Assembly: GCA_947628085.1 (NCBI GenBank)
Contig: CANQYM010000003.1
Location: 62,001 to 126,000 of the forward strand
Length of the DNA stretch: 64,000 bases
Direction: 5' to 3'
Source of the DNA: an uncultured Clostridia bacterium
Lineage (GTDB): Bacteria; Bacillota; Clostridia; TANB77; CAG-508
Part shown: in pieces, positions 53,142 to 62,940 of the stretch
Layout of the letters: each line of letters starts with the position of its first letter
Numbering within the stretch: the first letter of the stretch is position 1
Program-made: the position numbers and the translations under genes
Notes under the pieces: generated by a model
Databases searched by the model: none
Told to the model about the DNA's origin: nothing
The model's input: only the letters and a program-made list of their open reading frames with translations

Positions 53142-55013
53142 TTACAAAGTAGCAATATTATACTTAATTTTTAACTTATCTAATACTTCTTTTTCTCTGT
53201 TTGAGCAAGTAAATATTATTATTTGATTATCTTTAAAATTTGCATTTATGTATCTTAAAATATTTTCCAATCTCTCGTTATCAAAATATGCAAAAGCTTC
53301 ATCTAATATAATTGGCATTGTTTCATTTGAAATTTCATCTAGTGCACTTAGTCTTAAAGATATATACATTTGATCTATTGTTCCCACACTAAGTCTTGAA
53401 ACTGGCATATAACTTCCGTTTTCTATTTCTATTTTTAAGCCTTCATCATCAGTTAAAACAATATTATTATATCTATCGTTTGATATTTTAGAAATTATAT
53501 CTGATAAATTTTTTATAAATCTTGGACTAATACTTGATTTTACTTTTTCATAAGCTCTTTCTAAGCACTCTTTTGCTATATTATAAGAATTGTTTAAGCT
53601 TAAAAGCTCTTTCTTTTCATCTTCTGCATCTTGCAATTCTTCTTCTATTTTAGATAAGTCATCTAGTTTTTTAGTTATATCTTCTGCAGTTGCTTCCATA
53701 GTTTGTAGTTCAAATTTTATAGTGTTTATTCTGTCTTCTTTTCTATCTATTCTTCTTACAATAGCATCATAATCTCTAGCTAAATTTTTTTCAATAAATT
53801 CACTAGTTAATACTTTTTCATATTTTTCTGCTAGTTTTTGTTTTCTCTCTTCAACTTCTTTTTCAAGATTTCCTTCTTTGCTTTTTGCTTCATTTCTTTG
53901 TGCTTCTCTATTTTTCTTTAAAACTTCAATTTCATTCATAATTTTAGTTTTATCTGCACTACTTATTTGAGCAACTTCAACAACTTTTTCATCTTTATAT
54001 TTTTTATAAATAATAAAAAATATTGGAATTAAAAATGCAAAATTAATTATTTTGTAAGGATTTACAAACATTAATATAACAAAAATTATAATGCATAAAC
54101 TTAATACTAAATAATAATTTCTATGTGTTTCTATTTTATTTTCTGTTTTTTCTCTGTCTTCAGATATTTGTTCATTTAGTTCTTTTATTTTTTGATTATA
54201 TTCTTTCTCCAAATTTTTATTAAAATTTATTTCTGCATCTTTAATTTTAGTATCTTCTAATATTGTTTTCATTTCTTTTAGAAATTCTTTTTCATATTGT
54301 GTTTTCTTTTGGTCTTCTAATAATCTTTCTTTTCTGCTTGAATTTCCTTCTATTCTATTTTTATAAGTATCTAAATTTTTCTTTTGTTCATTTAATTTAT
54401 ATATTTTATTTTCAACAACATTTAATGGTCTTTGTGACGTTCTAGAAGTTCCTACCTCTTCATTTTGATTTCTGTTTATTTTTTCTAATGTTTTTTTAAA
54501 TGAAATGCTGTCATCACCAGAAGAAACTAAATTGCTTATTTTTTGAATAATACTACTTTGACTAGATTTACTAAGTTTTATTCCCTCTTGCTCTGTAATT
54601 GCAGTGCTATAAAAAGTTTCTTCATCTATTCCTGTTTGTTCTACAAAAAATTCTATTCCTTTTGATTTATCGATTAGATATTCTTTTGAAATATCTTCTT
54701 TTTGTGAATTATATATTATTGGATTTTTCTTTTTAAAATCTCTATAAATTTCATAGCTTTCACCATTATCTAATGTATATTCAATTTTTCCAGAAAATTC
54801 ATCTGAATACCATGGTTTAAATTTATCAAAATCTGAAATTTCTTTACCGTTTTTATTTTTTGAAGCGCCATACAAAATGCAAGAAATAAATTTCTGCATA
54901 GTAGATTTTCCTGCTTCATTATCTCCAACTACTAAATTAATTTCATTTGATAACTTTATATTTTTATCTGTTAATTTTCCAAAAGAATTAATCCTAAGGT
55001 TATTAATTTTCAA
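53142..55013 (-). CDS. SMC-like AAA ATPase, YhaN/SbcC-type
   Basis: 623 residues. Walker A GDNEAGKST (about 31-39), long coiled coils (about 190-300 and 360-470), two hydrophobic stretches near the middle (about 297-340), the signature SRLSVGTIDQ and Walker B MPIILDEAF near the C-terminus. This is the layout of YhaN, a membrane-linked relative of SbcC. The start is TTG at 55013 with GAGGGTG upstream, 13 bases after the nuclease gene, so both belong to one complex likely acting on DNA ends or hairpins. Confidence 0.87.
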   Translation of the reverse strand: MKINNLRINSFGKLTDKNIKLSNEINLVVGDNEAGKSTMQKFISCILYGASKNKNGKEISDFDKFKPWYSDEFSGKIEYTLDNGESYEIYRDFKKKNPIIYNSQKEDISKEYLIDKSKGIEFFVEQTGIDEETFYSTAITEQEGIKLSKSSQSSIIQKISNLVSSGDDSISFKKTLEKINRNQNEEVGTSRTSQRPLNVVENKIYKLNEQKKNLDTYKNRIEGNSSRKERLLEDQKKTQYEKEFLKEMKTILEDTKIKDAEINFNKNLEKEYNQKIKELNEQISEDREKTENKIETHRNYYLVLSLCIIIFVILMFVNPYKIINFAFLIPIFFIIYKKYKDEKVVEVAQISSADKTKIMNEIEVLKKNREAQRNEAKSKEGNLEKEVEERKQKLAEKYEKVLTSEFIEKNLARDYDAIVRRIDRKEDRINTIKFELQTMEATAEDITKKLDDLSKIEEELQDAEDEKKELLSLNNSYNIAKECLERAYEKVKSSISPRFIKNLSDIISKISNDRYNNIVLTDDEGLKIEIENGSYMPVSRLSVGTIDQMYISLRLSALDEISNETMPIILDEAFAYFDNERLENILRYINANFKDNQIIIFTCSNREKEVLDKLKIKYNIATL

Positions 55014-55025
55014 AATATCACCCTC

Positions 55026-56099
55026 TTACATAACTTCTAATCCGATTTCAATTGCTTGCTGGTATTCTTCTTCTGTACACAAGCCTTTCTCATACATACT
55101 AATTACTTCTCTAATAAACATTCCTTTTAAGTTTTGTTGTTTTGAAAGTTCTTCTATATCATAGGAAAGAGTTGTAGAATTTTTTATTTTTAAAACATTT
55201 TCCACAGATAATATTCTTAAAATTTCTCTTGTATTTATCTCAAAATTTCTTTTTCCAATTAAATTAATTTTATATAACTTTTTATCATCAAAATCTAAAC
55301 TTAATATTTTTTCTATTAAATCTTCTTTTGAATATAAATCATCTACTTTTAGTTCTATTTCTTCAAACTGTCTATCATCTAGCTTTACAAACTCCATACT
55401 GAAAGTATCTTTAGTAATATCACCTACAATCATTCCATGCTCGCCAAGCTCGTCAAATCCTAATGAAATTGGTGATCCAGGATAATATATTCTATTTTTA
55501 TTTTCTATATTGTTTTTATGTATATGTCCCATTGCAACATAGTCGAATCCTATTTCATTTAATTTTGATTCTAAGATTGGATTATAAGACATACCATTAC
55601 TATCTTTAGAACCATTTAAATCGCAATGTGTTATTAAAATATTTACTTTTTCTTTATCATCAAGCTCAACATGTTCTAATGGTGATCTATTCATATAAAA
55701 CTCTGTAAAAGCCATTCCATAGATGTTAAAATTATCATCCTCATATTTTTCTATCCAATATGTATCAAAGATTTTTACATTTTTGCCCCAATCATAAGTT
55801 TTATAATAAGAGTTTTTAATATAAGGATCATGATTTCCTGGAGTAATAAATATTTTTGTATCTGGTATTTCTTTAAATAAATTAATTATATATTCTATTG
55901 TTGATTTTCTTACATATTCATGCTCATATAAATCTCCCGCTATGAATAAGTATTTAATGTCGTTTTCTTTTATATATTCAATTACTTTTTTTAGAATATT
56001 TCTTTGTTCTAATCTTCTTTTATCACTTAAATTTTCTCTTGAATTTAATGATGTAAAGGGAGCATCAAAATGCATATCTGCAATGTGAACAAATTTCAT
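55026..56099 (-). CDS. Metallophosphoesterase nuclease, YhaO/SbcD-type
   Basis: 357 residues. Metal-binding motifs follow the Mre11/SbcD order: HIADMHFD, FIAGDLYE, TPGNHDP, ITHCD and GHIHKN. The C-terminal 100 residues form the capping domain. It partners the downstream SMC-like ATPase as SbcD does with SbcC. A role in processing DNA hairpins is of special interest here because the window is rich in long perfect inverted repeats, but the link is only inferred. Confidence 0.9.
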   Translation of the reverse strand: MKFVHIADMHFDAPFTSLNSRENLSDKRRLEQRNILKKVIEYIKENDIKYLFIAGDLYEHEYVRKSTIEYIINLFKEIPDTKIFITPGNHDPYIKNSYYKTYDWGKNVKIFDTYWIEKYEDDNFNIYGMAFTEFYMNRSPLEHVELDDKEKVNILITHCDLNGSKDSNGMSYNPILESKLNEIGFDYVAMGHIHKNNIENKNRIYYPGSPISLGFDELGEHGMIVGDITKDTFSMEFVKLDDRQFEEIELKVDDLYSKEDLIEKILSLDFDDKKLYKINLIGKRNFEINTREILRILSVENVLKIKNSTTLSYDIEELSKQQNLKGMFIREVISMYEKGLCTEEEYQQAIEIGLEVM

Positions 56100-56229
56100 A
56101 TATTATCATCACCATTCTTATTATTTTTTTCCTTTTGGTTTAGTTATTTTATCATAATAAGCCTTAATAGTCAATGAATTAATGGCTTGTACAATCTTTA
56201 ATAAATAAAGATATTCCAAAAAAACTAAT

Positions 56230-56315
56230 ATAAAAAAAGAACCCTATTATTTAAGCAATTTATACTGTACAACTTTTGGGGTTCAGTACATTTTGCCTAA
56301 ATTTTGGGTTCGTTT
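56230..56315. mobile_element. Possible IS3-family terminal remnant
   Basis: TACTGTACAACTTTTGGGGT followed by TCAGTACA looks like the right terminal sequence of IS3-group elements, with AGAACCC and GGGTTCG nearby in inverted orientation. No transposase frame is present. It lies just behind the coupling-protein gene and may also end its transcript. Confidence 0.3.
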
Positions 56316-56326
56316 GTTAAATTTTA

Positions 56327-58361
56327 TTATTCATCCTCATCTATTGAGCCAAATAATTCATCAAATTTAGCTTCTAGTTCTTTTTGTATGTCTAATAATT
56401 CTCCTTTTTTTCTATCATCTTCTGCGCTCATAGACATTCTTTTATTTTCTTCTGGATGTGGAATTTCTATTTTTTCTTCTATAGGTTGGTCTACACTATT
56501 ATTTAAGCCACTTAAATTGCCTTCATCACTAAATAAATCATCTAATTCTTCTAATGAATTTTGTGCTCCTCCTGTGCCACCTGCTCCAGATTCATTTTCA
56601 TCAACATAAGGATTATATGGGTTATAAATTCTCCAAATTCCTCTTTCAACACTAACATCATTATGATCTGCTTTATATTTAGTAACTAACTTTCCTTCTG
56701 GGTATTTAAAGTAATAATACTTGTTTGCCTTTATAGGTTTAATTCCCTTTTCATATATAATACATATGTCATTGTCCATTCTTCTTAGCTCATCTGGTGT
56801 CATAAGAGCTCTACCCATTATTTGGTCTGATTCAGATTTTCCTTGTTTCCAATCTTCTCTATCCTTATTTACAGAAACATTATCTCTTGTAATTGTTTTT
56901 TCACCTAACGCCTTTGAAAAATATTCAACTGTTTTTTGTGAGTTAGAACCTAAGAATACATGTGTATCACAGTTACCAATTATTGTTTCATAAGACTCTT
57001 TATAAACAGCTTCTAGTTGATCTAAGTTCTGCAAAATAACACTAAAAGATATTTTTCTACTTCTTGATGTAGATATTTTTTTATCAAAATCTGGTATTTG
57101 ACCAATGTTTGCAAACTCATCTAATATAAAGTAAGTTGGTATTGGTAGTTCACCACCACTTAAATCTGCAAAATCATATAGTTGTTGTATCATTTGTGAG
57201 AAGAATATTGTTAATAAAAAGTCATATGCTGTATGAGTATCTGAAGAAATAACATATACTGCTGTTTTCTTCTTTGCAATCTCAGGAAAGTCTATTGTAT
57301 TTGTAGATGTTACTTCTGCAATTTCTTTTGAATCGAATTTACCTAATTTAGATTGTAATGTTCCAAGAACTGAACCAAAAGTTTTTTCTGGTAACATTTC
57401 AATATTTTTATAATATTTTCTAGCTGGATGCTCTATTGGTAATTGATTCATTAAGTTTGTAAGCAAATTATCTCCGCTACTTGCATTTGCTGTTCTTACA
57501 AGTTCTGAACAACTTGCTAAACTTTGTTCTTCTAATGGTCTTGTTGCTTTTAAATAGTATATCAATGCTTTCATTAGCATTTCTGACATATCATCCCAGA
57601 ACGGATCTGAACTTTTTGATTCTCCTTGACCTTTTACTATTGTGTTTGCTATAACATCAACATCTATTTCATTATTTATATGATGTAATGGATTATATCC
57701 ATCACTGTTTTGTGGATGTACTAGATTTAATACTTTTATGTCATAACCTTTTGCTCTAAAAAATCCTGATGTTTTATCATATAATTCTCCTTTAGGGTCT
57801 GTAAAAACATAAGAACCTAATAATTGCAAAGCATTCGGAATAACATAAGAAGCAGATTTACCAGCACCAGAACCTCCGTACTATTAAAACATTTACATTT
57901 CCACGTTTATCTACTGGTAAATAATTTTTTTCTGCAAGTACTATTCCTTTATTCTTACTTAAAACTTTGTATTGCTCTCCGCCTTCGCACCAATCACTCG
58001 AACCATTTTCGATGTCTTCATATTCATGCTTTGGAAAAGCTTTTGATATTCCTACTATCACAAATAATCCATAAATCATAACAAAAATTCTTACTACAGT
58101 AAAAAAATCGCCTATGTATTCTTCTTCAAAAACGCATTTTTTTAATTGAGCAAGTGGATCAACAATTCCAGCACCTAATTCTTCTAGTAGGACTTCCCAA
58201 TCACATGGATCTTTTAGTGTTGCATTTCTCCTTGCATCTTTTAATGCAACGCTAAAAGGTGCAATTGCCCAAACTATAATAATTAGCACGAGAATTGCAC
58301 TTACAATTAATTTTCCTTTTATTTTTATTACAGCTCTTTTTAATCTGCTAAAAAATCCCAT
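56327..58361 (-). CDS. VirD4/TraG-type coupling ATPase, split by +1 shift at CGG inside the P-loop
   Basis: Codons 1-161 (58361 to 57879) encode a membrane segment (about 18-36), a second near 90-110 and NVNVLIV. The next codon is CGG (57876-57878), after which this frame stops at 57858. Skipping the C gives GGSGAGKS, the Walker A motif, and an open frame to 56327 with VFTDPKGELYD, ILDEFANIGQIPDF (Walker B) and QNLDQLEAVY, about 677 residues in all, normal for the family. Such ATPases hand DNA or protein to a type IV secretion channel. The C-terminus is acidic. No relaxase or channel genes are visible. The start at 58361 has AAAGGTG upstream. Confidence 0.82.
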
Positions 58362-58424
58362 TCTTTTCACCTTTTCTTAAGTAAAATTATAAAAAATTAC
58401 TGGTTTTTTATTTCACTTAGAAGA

Positions 58425-58751
58425 CTATTTTTCTTTTTCTTCTGCTTCTTTTGTTTCTTTTTCTGATGATACATCTTTTTTAGTCTTTTTATTTTTACCG
58501 TTTCCGTCTTCTTTTCCTTTTCTTACTGTTGAAGGTTTACTTTCACCTTTTATATGAATTTCTGAAAAATCCTCTGGTTCTTCTACTTTTATTTCTTTTA
58601 ATTCATTTCCATGAACATTTACTTTATTAGGATCGGCAGTAAAGAACATACAATCGAACATTCCACTTAAATCTTCTTCTGTTTCTACAATTTTTATTTC
58701 TTCTCCTGTTTTTTTACTGTCGCCAGTTGGCGAATTAGTTTCATTACTCAT
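58425..58751 (-). CDS. Acidic low-complexity protein upstream of the coupling ATPase
   Basis: 108 residues, rich in Glu, Lys, Ser and Asp, with no hydrophobic segment; the C-terminus is Lys/Glu repeats (ETKEAEEKEK). AGGAGA precedes the ATG. It lies between an unknown gene and the VirD4-like gene on the same strand. No family recognised. Confidence 0.6.
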   Translation of the reverse strand: MSNETNSPTGDSKKTGEEIKIVETEEDLSGMFDCMFFTADPNKVNVHGNELKEIKVEEPEDFSEIHIKGESKPSTVRKGKEDGNGKNKKTKKDVSSEKETKEAEEKEK

Positions 58752-58771
58752 ATCGGTAATCTCCTTCTATT

Positions 58772-59293
58772 TTAATTTTGTTTAACTTCAAAAGCAAAAT
58801 ATTTTTTATGAGGTTTCAATTTGCATTTTCCTCTAACTTCATTTGCTTCTTCGTCAAAATATAGTGTTGGTTTTATTTCTTCTCCATTTTCTGGATCCAA
58901 GATTATAATTGGTCTTTTCATGTTTGGAGTATAAGCAAAATCTTTATAATCTGTTTCTTCTTCATAATATAATGTTTCAAATTTCATTGGCATTGGTTTT
59001 TTAGAAATTTTTATAACATCATAATCTAAAAATCCCATGTTTATAATTACTCTATCACTTCTAAATGAAAGAATAATAAGCGGATTTCCTTCAGGTGCTG
59101 GATTACTTATATAGAAAGTTTTTTTTCTTTTTTCTCCTACCATTTCCTCTGTAAATTCTAGTCTTTCAACAGTATACTTAGGAGCATTCTTTAAAAATTC
59201 TTTTTCTGTTCTGTTTACTTTATAAATTACAGTGGTAACACCTTGTAAATCTGTAATGCTAAAATATTTTCCATGCAAACTTTCGTCAACCAT
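58772..59293 (-). CDS. Uncharacterised protein heading the coupling-ATPase operon
   Basis: 173 residues, soluble and beta-rich (GVTTVIYKVNR, PLIILSFRSDRVIINMG, RPIIILDPENGEE), without signal peptide or cysteine. AAAGGAG precedes the ATG. It is the first of four same-strand frames (counting the split ATPase as two) with gaps of 20 and 63 bases, so it may work with the coupling ATPase. I do not recognise the family. Confidence 0.62.
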   Translation of the reverse strand: MVDESLHGKYFSITDLQGVTTVIYKVNRTEKEFLKNAPKYTVERLEFTEEMVGEKRKKTFYISNPAPEGNPLIILSFRSDRVIINMGFLDYDVIKISKKPMPMKFETLYYEEETDYKDFAYTPNMKRPIIILDPENGEEIKPTLYFDEEANEVRGKCKLKPHKKYFAFEVKQN

Positions 59294-59414
59294 TTGTTTT
59301 ACACTCCTTTAAAAGTTTATTAAAAAATGTGATTTAATCTTTTGAAAAAATACAAAATAATTATATATTATTAATATGTAAAAGTCAATTACATATGCTT
59401 ACTCTTTCAATAGA

Positions 59415-60311
59415 TTAACTTTCTCGTGGATTAAATTTTGATATTTTTTTCATTTCTTTAAAAAATTCTAATTCTTTTTTGCTTGGTTCTTTAGGAATCA
59501 TTATTTTTGTATCTAAAATAAGCTTTCCTCTTCCGCCTCTTCCGTCTTTATATCCTCTATCATCTATTTCTATTTTTTCTCCACTTTGAATTCCAGCAGG
59601 CACATAAACAGACACATCTTCATTTATTCCGTGAAAAACTACTTTTGTACTAAGAGCTGCTTCCCAAGGAGTTAAATATAAATTAGATTTTAAGTTATAT
59701 CCATCTAAACTAAATTTTTCATCGTTTTTAATTTTTACTCTTATAAACAAGTCTCCATTTCTTCCACCATTTGAGCCTTGTTTTCCTTGCCCTACTACTC
59801 TAATTTTTTCATTATTTTGAATTCCTGCAGGAACTTGTATTTTTAATTTTTTAAGTTTTCCATCTATTGTTCTTACTCCAATAGTTTGCTCTTTTCCTCT
59901 AAAAGCATCTTCTATTGACAAATCTATTTCTGTTTCAACATTTTCTCCTCTAGCTGGCTCTTTTTTTACTTTTTTACTTTTAGAATGACCTTCAATATCT
60001 GGTGTTCCAAAAAACATATTAAAGAAATCGCTAGATAAAGAACCCTTTTTTCTTTTACTTTCTTCATAAGAAGAATTTTTCTTTCCTATAGTTCTGTTCC
60101 ACATTCTGTCATATTTTCTTTTACTTATATTATCAGAAAGCACTCTATATGCTTCATTTATATCTTTAAATCTCTCTTCATTTTGTGAATTTGCAATGTT
60201 TACATCAGGATGATATTTTTTTGCTTGTTCTCTATAAGCTGTTTTTATTTGTGTCATAGTAACTTTATTGTTTGGTAAATCTAATATTTTGTAATAATCT
60301 TTAAAAATCAT
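59415..60311 (-). CDS. DnaJ-class co-chaperone, CbpA-like
   Basis: 298 residues from the ATG at 60311 (GGGGGATG upstream region; the ATG at 60347 is less likely). J domain about 1-70 with HPD at 34-36 (AKKYHPDVN), a linker, then two C-terminal beta domains (DLSIEDAFRGKEQTIGV, VPAGIQNNEKIRVVGQGKQG, GDLFIRVKI). There is no CxxCxGxG zinc region, so it is CbpA-type. It stimulates DnaK ATPase. No dnaK or grpE is nearby. Confidence 0.9.
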   Translation of the reverse strand: MIFKDYYKILDLPNNKVTMTQIKTAYREQAKKYHPDVNIANSQNEERFKDINEAYRVLSDNISKRKYDRMWNRTIGKKNSSYEESKRKKGSLSSDFFNMFFGTPDIEGHSKSKKVKKEPARGENVETEIDLSIEDAFRGKEQTIGVRTIDGKLKKLKIQVPAGIQNNEKIRVVGQGKQGSNGGRNGDLFIRVKIKNDEKFSLDGYNLKSNLYLTPWEAALSTKVVFHGINEDVSVYVPAGIQSGEKIEIDDRGYKDGRGGRGKLILDTKIMIPKEPSKKELEFFKEMKKISKFNPRES

Positions 60312-60582
60312 TTCAACATCCCCCGAACTCATAAAAAATTCAAACACATTATATCATCTTCACATAATTTTGTGAAGTTTTTTATTAAATAAAAAATATT
60401 TTTTTTGCTTTTTTATAACACTATTTTTTGATTTATTCTTACATTATTTTTAATATCTATTTTATTATTCATTTTAACATTAATAAAAATTTAAGATTTC
60501 GTTAATTTTTCCTTAATAAGTTTTTTATATAATTTCTCTAATCTAAATTTAAATTGTTGAAAGGAACATGATAATTTAATAA

Positions 60583-61350
60583 ATGGATAGAATGATAAAG
60601 AAGAAAAAAAGGAAAAAAATAAAACTTCTAAGAATAATTTTAATTTTTATAATTATATTTACTATAATAAATGTTTATAAAAAATATCATAATTCAATTA
60701 GTATATTTATGCATAATATTACTACTAGCTCAAATTATGGAATAATTAAACAAGACTATAATGAAAATTATGATGGAAAAGGACAAGAAACTGTAAAAAA
60801 CAAAGATGGATATTTCACAACTTTTACAACTGGTGGAGAAAATAAAAAAGTTTATATTGAATATAAGCAAAATGGTAATAGCAGTTGGAAAGATAACATA
60901 TATTGGGGTGGCAGTATGGAAGAAAATGGATGTGGAATTACTACAATGTCAATTATTTTAAGCGGATATGGAAAAGATTTTTCTCCAGAAGATTTACGAA
61001 AAAAATATTATCCAGTTTTAAATTATGGAAATTTTTCAAAAGAATTATCTAAAACTTTTAACATAGAAAATTCTGATTTTTATTATGATGAACCACATCG
61101 CTCTAAGAAATATCTTACTGAACATTTACTTACAAATAGGCCTATTATTATTTGTGTTTGGAATGAAAATGGCAAAAACAGATGGACAAACAAATCTCAT
61201 TATATGGCTCTTTTGGCTACTGATGGAAAAGATATGGTTTATATTTCTAATCCAAATGGGTTGGAAAATGAAATTAATAGCTCAGGCTGGTATAATTTTA
61301 GTGAAATTACACCTTATATAGCAAAAGCATTATATGTTGAAACATACTAA
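60583..61350 (+). CDS. Membrane-anchored C39-like cysteine peptidase
   Basis: 255 residues. A very basic start (KKKKRKKIK) and membrane helix (about 15-31) anchor it with the domain outside. Cys 117 (ENGCGITTMS), His 206 (SHYMAL) and Asn 223 (SNPNG) fit the papain-like C39_2 triad. It likely trims exported peptides or wall-linked proteins; there is no ABC transporter beside it. GAAAGGAA stands before a tiny frame (ATG ATA ATT TAA) that ends six bases ahead of the real ATG, so start access may be coupled to it. Its 3' end touches the arm of a fold-back repeat. Confidence 0.8.
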   Translation: MDRMIKKKKRKKIKLLRIILIFIIIFTIINVYKKYHNSISIFMHNITTSSNYGIIKQDYNENYDGKGQETVKNKDGYFTTFTTGGENKKVYIEYKQNGNSSWKDNIYWGGSMEENGCGITTMSIILSGYGKDFSPEDLRKKYYPVLNYGNFSKELSKTFNIENSDFYYDEPHRSKKYLTEHLLTNRPIIICVWNENGKNRWTNKSHYMALLATDGKDMVYISNPNGLENEINSSGWYNFSEITPYIAKALYVETY

Positions 61351-61585
61351 TAATAAAATCCTTAAAAAAATGAATTTATAAAAAAATTAAATTCTTCATT
61401 GCTCCCAGTGGTCTATCTATATCTCTTACTCACTTTATCCCACTGGGGCTGTAACAAGCTATTCGCTTTAACAGCCCTCAGCGGTCCCCACGGAAAAGTT
61501 CGTTAGAGCTATAGATAGAACCACTTCGCGCAATTTAAGTTTTTTAAAATTTTATAAATTCATTTTTTATAATTTTTATTAGTAT
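61344..61585. repeat. Fold-back element, type 2
   Basis: Left arm 61365-61383 is a perfect inverted match (19 bp) to 61550-61568, and ATACTAAT at 61344-61351 (overlapping the preceding stop codon) pairs with 61578-61585. The core (about 61397-61533) is far more G+C-rich than its surroundings, with AGTGGTCTATCTATA pairing with TATAGATAGAACCACT and inner CCCACTGGGG and GGCTGTAAC/GTTAACAGCC-like stems. The architecture is that of the type 1 elements, but the core sequence is unrelated. Confidence 0.7.
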
Positions 61586-61630
61586 TTTAAACTTTAGCTT
61601 TTCGAAAAGTGCGTAATTATTTTACTAAAA

Positions 61631-62890
61631 TTATCTTTTTGCACCTTTCGTTCCTTTTGAGCCTTTGCTTCCACCTTGCATTGCAAGAATGTTTTGATCA
61701 TAAGAGAAAGTTAATTTTTCTTTGTCTCTATGTCTTTTTATTGCAATGTCTATTATTTCATCTAGTTCTTTTTCAAAAGGTTTTCCAGTTGCTTCCCAAA
61801 GATAGAAAGAAAGTGCTCCAGGTATTGTGTTTATTTCATTTACATACACTTTATCTGTTTTAGTATCTATTAAGAAATCTATTCTTGCTACTCCGCTACA
61901 ACCTAAAACTTTAAATACTTCTTTTGCCAAATTTTGTATTTCTTCTGTTTTTTCTTTGCTTATATCTGCTGGAATTTTTTTATTTCCAAATTCATTTCCT
62001 TGCACTTTAGCACCACTTGTTTTTGATGAACCGTATTTAATAGAAGCTCCTTTTCCTGCGATAGTTCCGCCTTTTGATTTCTCATCTCCAATATATTTAT
62101 CTGCATAGCTTAAGATTTCATCAGAAAAGAATGGCTCTTCACATACAGATGCTTCACTTTCTGTTAAGTTTCCAATTACAGAACAGTTTATTTCTTTTAA
62201 GTTTTCAACTGCTTTTTCAACAATTATTCTATCTGTGAATTCCATTGCAAATTCAATGGCCTCTTCTAATTCTGTTTTATTTTTTGCTTTTTTAATTCCA
62301 ACACTTGAACCTAAATTTCCTGGTTTTACTATAAGCGGATAATCTAATTTTTCTTCTATTTCCTTTAATATTTTTTCTTCATCTTTTATGTATTCAACTG
62401 AATAAAAAGAAACAAAATCTACAACAGATATTCCTGATTCTCTTAAAACTTTTTTCTGTAAAATTTTATCCATTCCTATACTAGATGCCATAATATCTGG
62501 TCCTACAAAAGGAATTCCAAGCAAAGTAACAAAGCCTGCTATTGTTCCATCTTCACAGTTTGTTCCATGAACTATTGGAAATGCAACATCAATAGTATTT
62601 AAAACTCTTTTTCCTATTAATGGTGCTGGTGTTCTTACAACTTTTACTCCTTTTCCATCATTAATTACAGCAACTTTATAACATCTTTTTAATAAAACAT
62701 CCATATCTCTAAAAGAATATAAGTCTAATAAATCATCTCCTGTATACATTACTCCATTTTTAGCAATGTATATAGGAACTATTTCATATTTTTCTGGGTC
62801 TAAGCTTGAAATTGCTTGATTCATTGTAATAACTGAAATTTCATGTTCTACTGAAGCTCCACCGAAAAATACACCTACTTTTATTTTCAT
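61631..62890 (-). CDS. ddl: D-alanine--D-alanine ligase
   Basis: 419 residues. ATP-grasp features: GGASVEHEISV (10-20), HGTNCEDGTIAGFVTLLGIPFVG, PLIVKPGNLGSSVGI and VYVNEINTIPGALSFYLW with the metal-binding Glu/Asn. The omega-loop region carries a Gly/Ser/Lys-rich insertion of about 30 residues (GKGASIKYGSSKTSGAK) and the C-terminus ends GGSKGSKGTKGAKR, both seen in some gut clostridial homologues as I recall. It makes D-Ala-D-Ala for peptidoglycan. It lies just downstream of murF, which uses its product. GAAAGGAA precedes the ATG. Confidence 0.93.
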   Translation of the reverse strand: MKIKVGVFFGGASVEHEISVITMNQAISSLDPEKYEIVPIYIAKNGVMYTGDDLLDLYSFRDMDVLLKRCYKVAVINDGKGVKVVRTPAPLIGKRVLNTIDVAFPIVHGTNCEDGTIAGFVTLLGIPFVGPDIMASSIGMDKILQKKVLRESGISVVDFVSFYSVEYIKDEEKILKEIEEKLDYPLIVKPGNLGSSVGIKKAKNKTELEEAIEFAMEFTDRIIVEKAVENLKEINCSVIGNLTESEASVCEEPFFSDEILSYADKYIGDEKSKGGTIAGKGASIKYGSSKTSGAKVQGNEFGNKKIPADISKEKTEEIQNLAKEVFKVLGCSGVARIDFLIDTKTDKVYVNEINTIPGALSFYLWEATGKPFEKELDEIIDIAIKRHRDKEKLTFSYDQNILAMQGGSKGSKGTKGAKR

Positions 62891-62940
62891 TTTTATTTCC
62901 TTTCTATACTTAAATTTTAAGTATATTTTAAATTTTCAAA

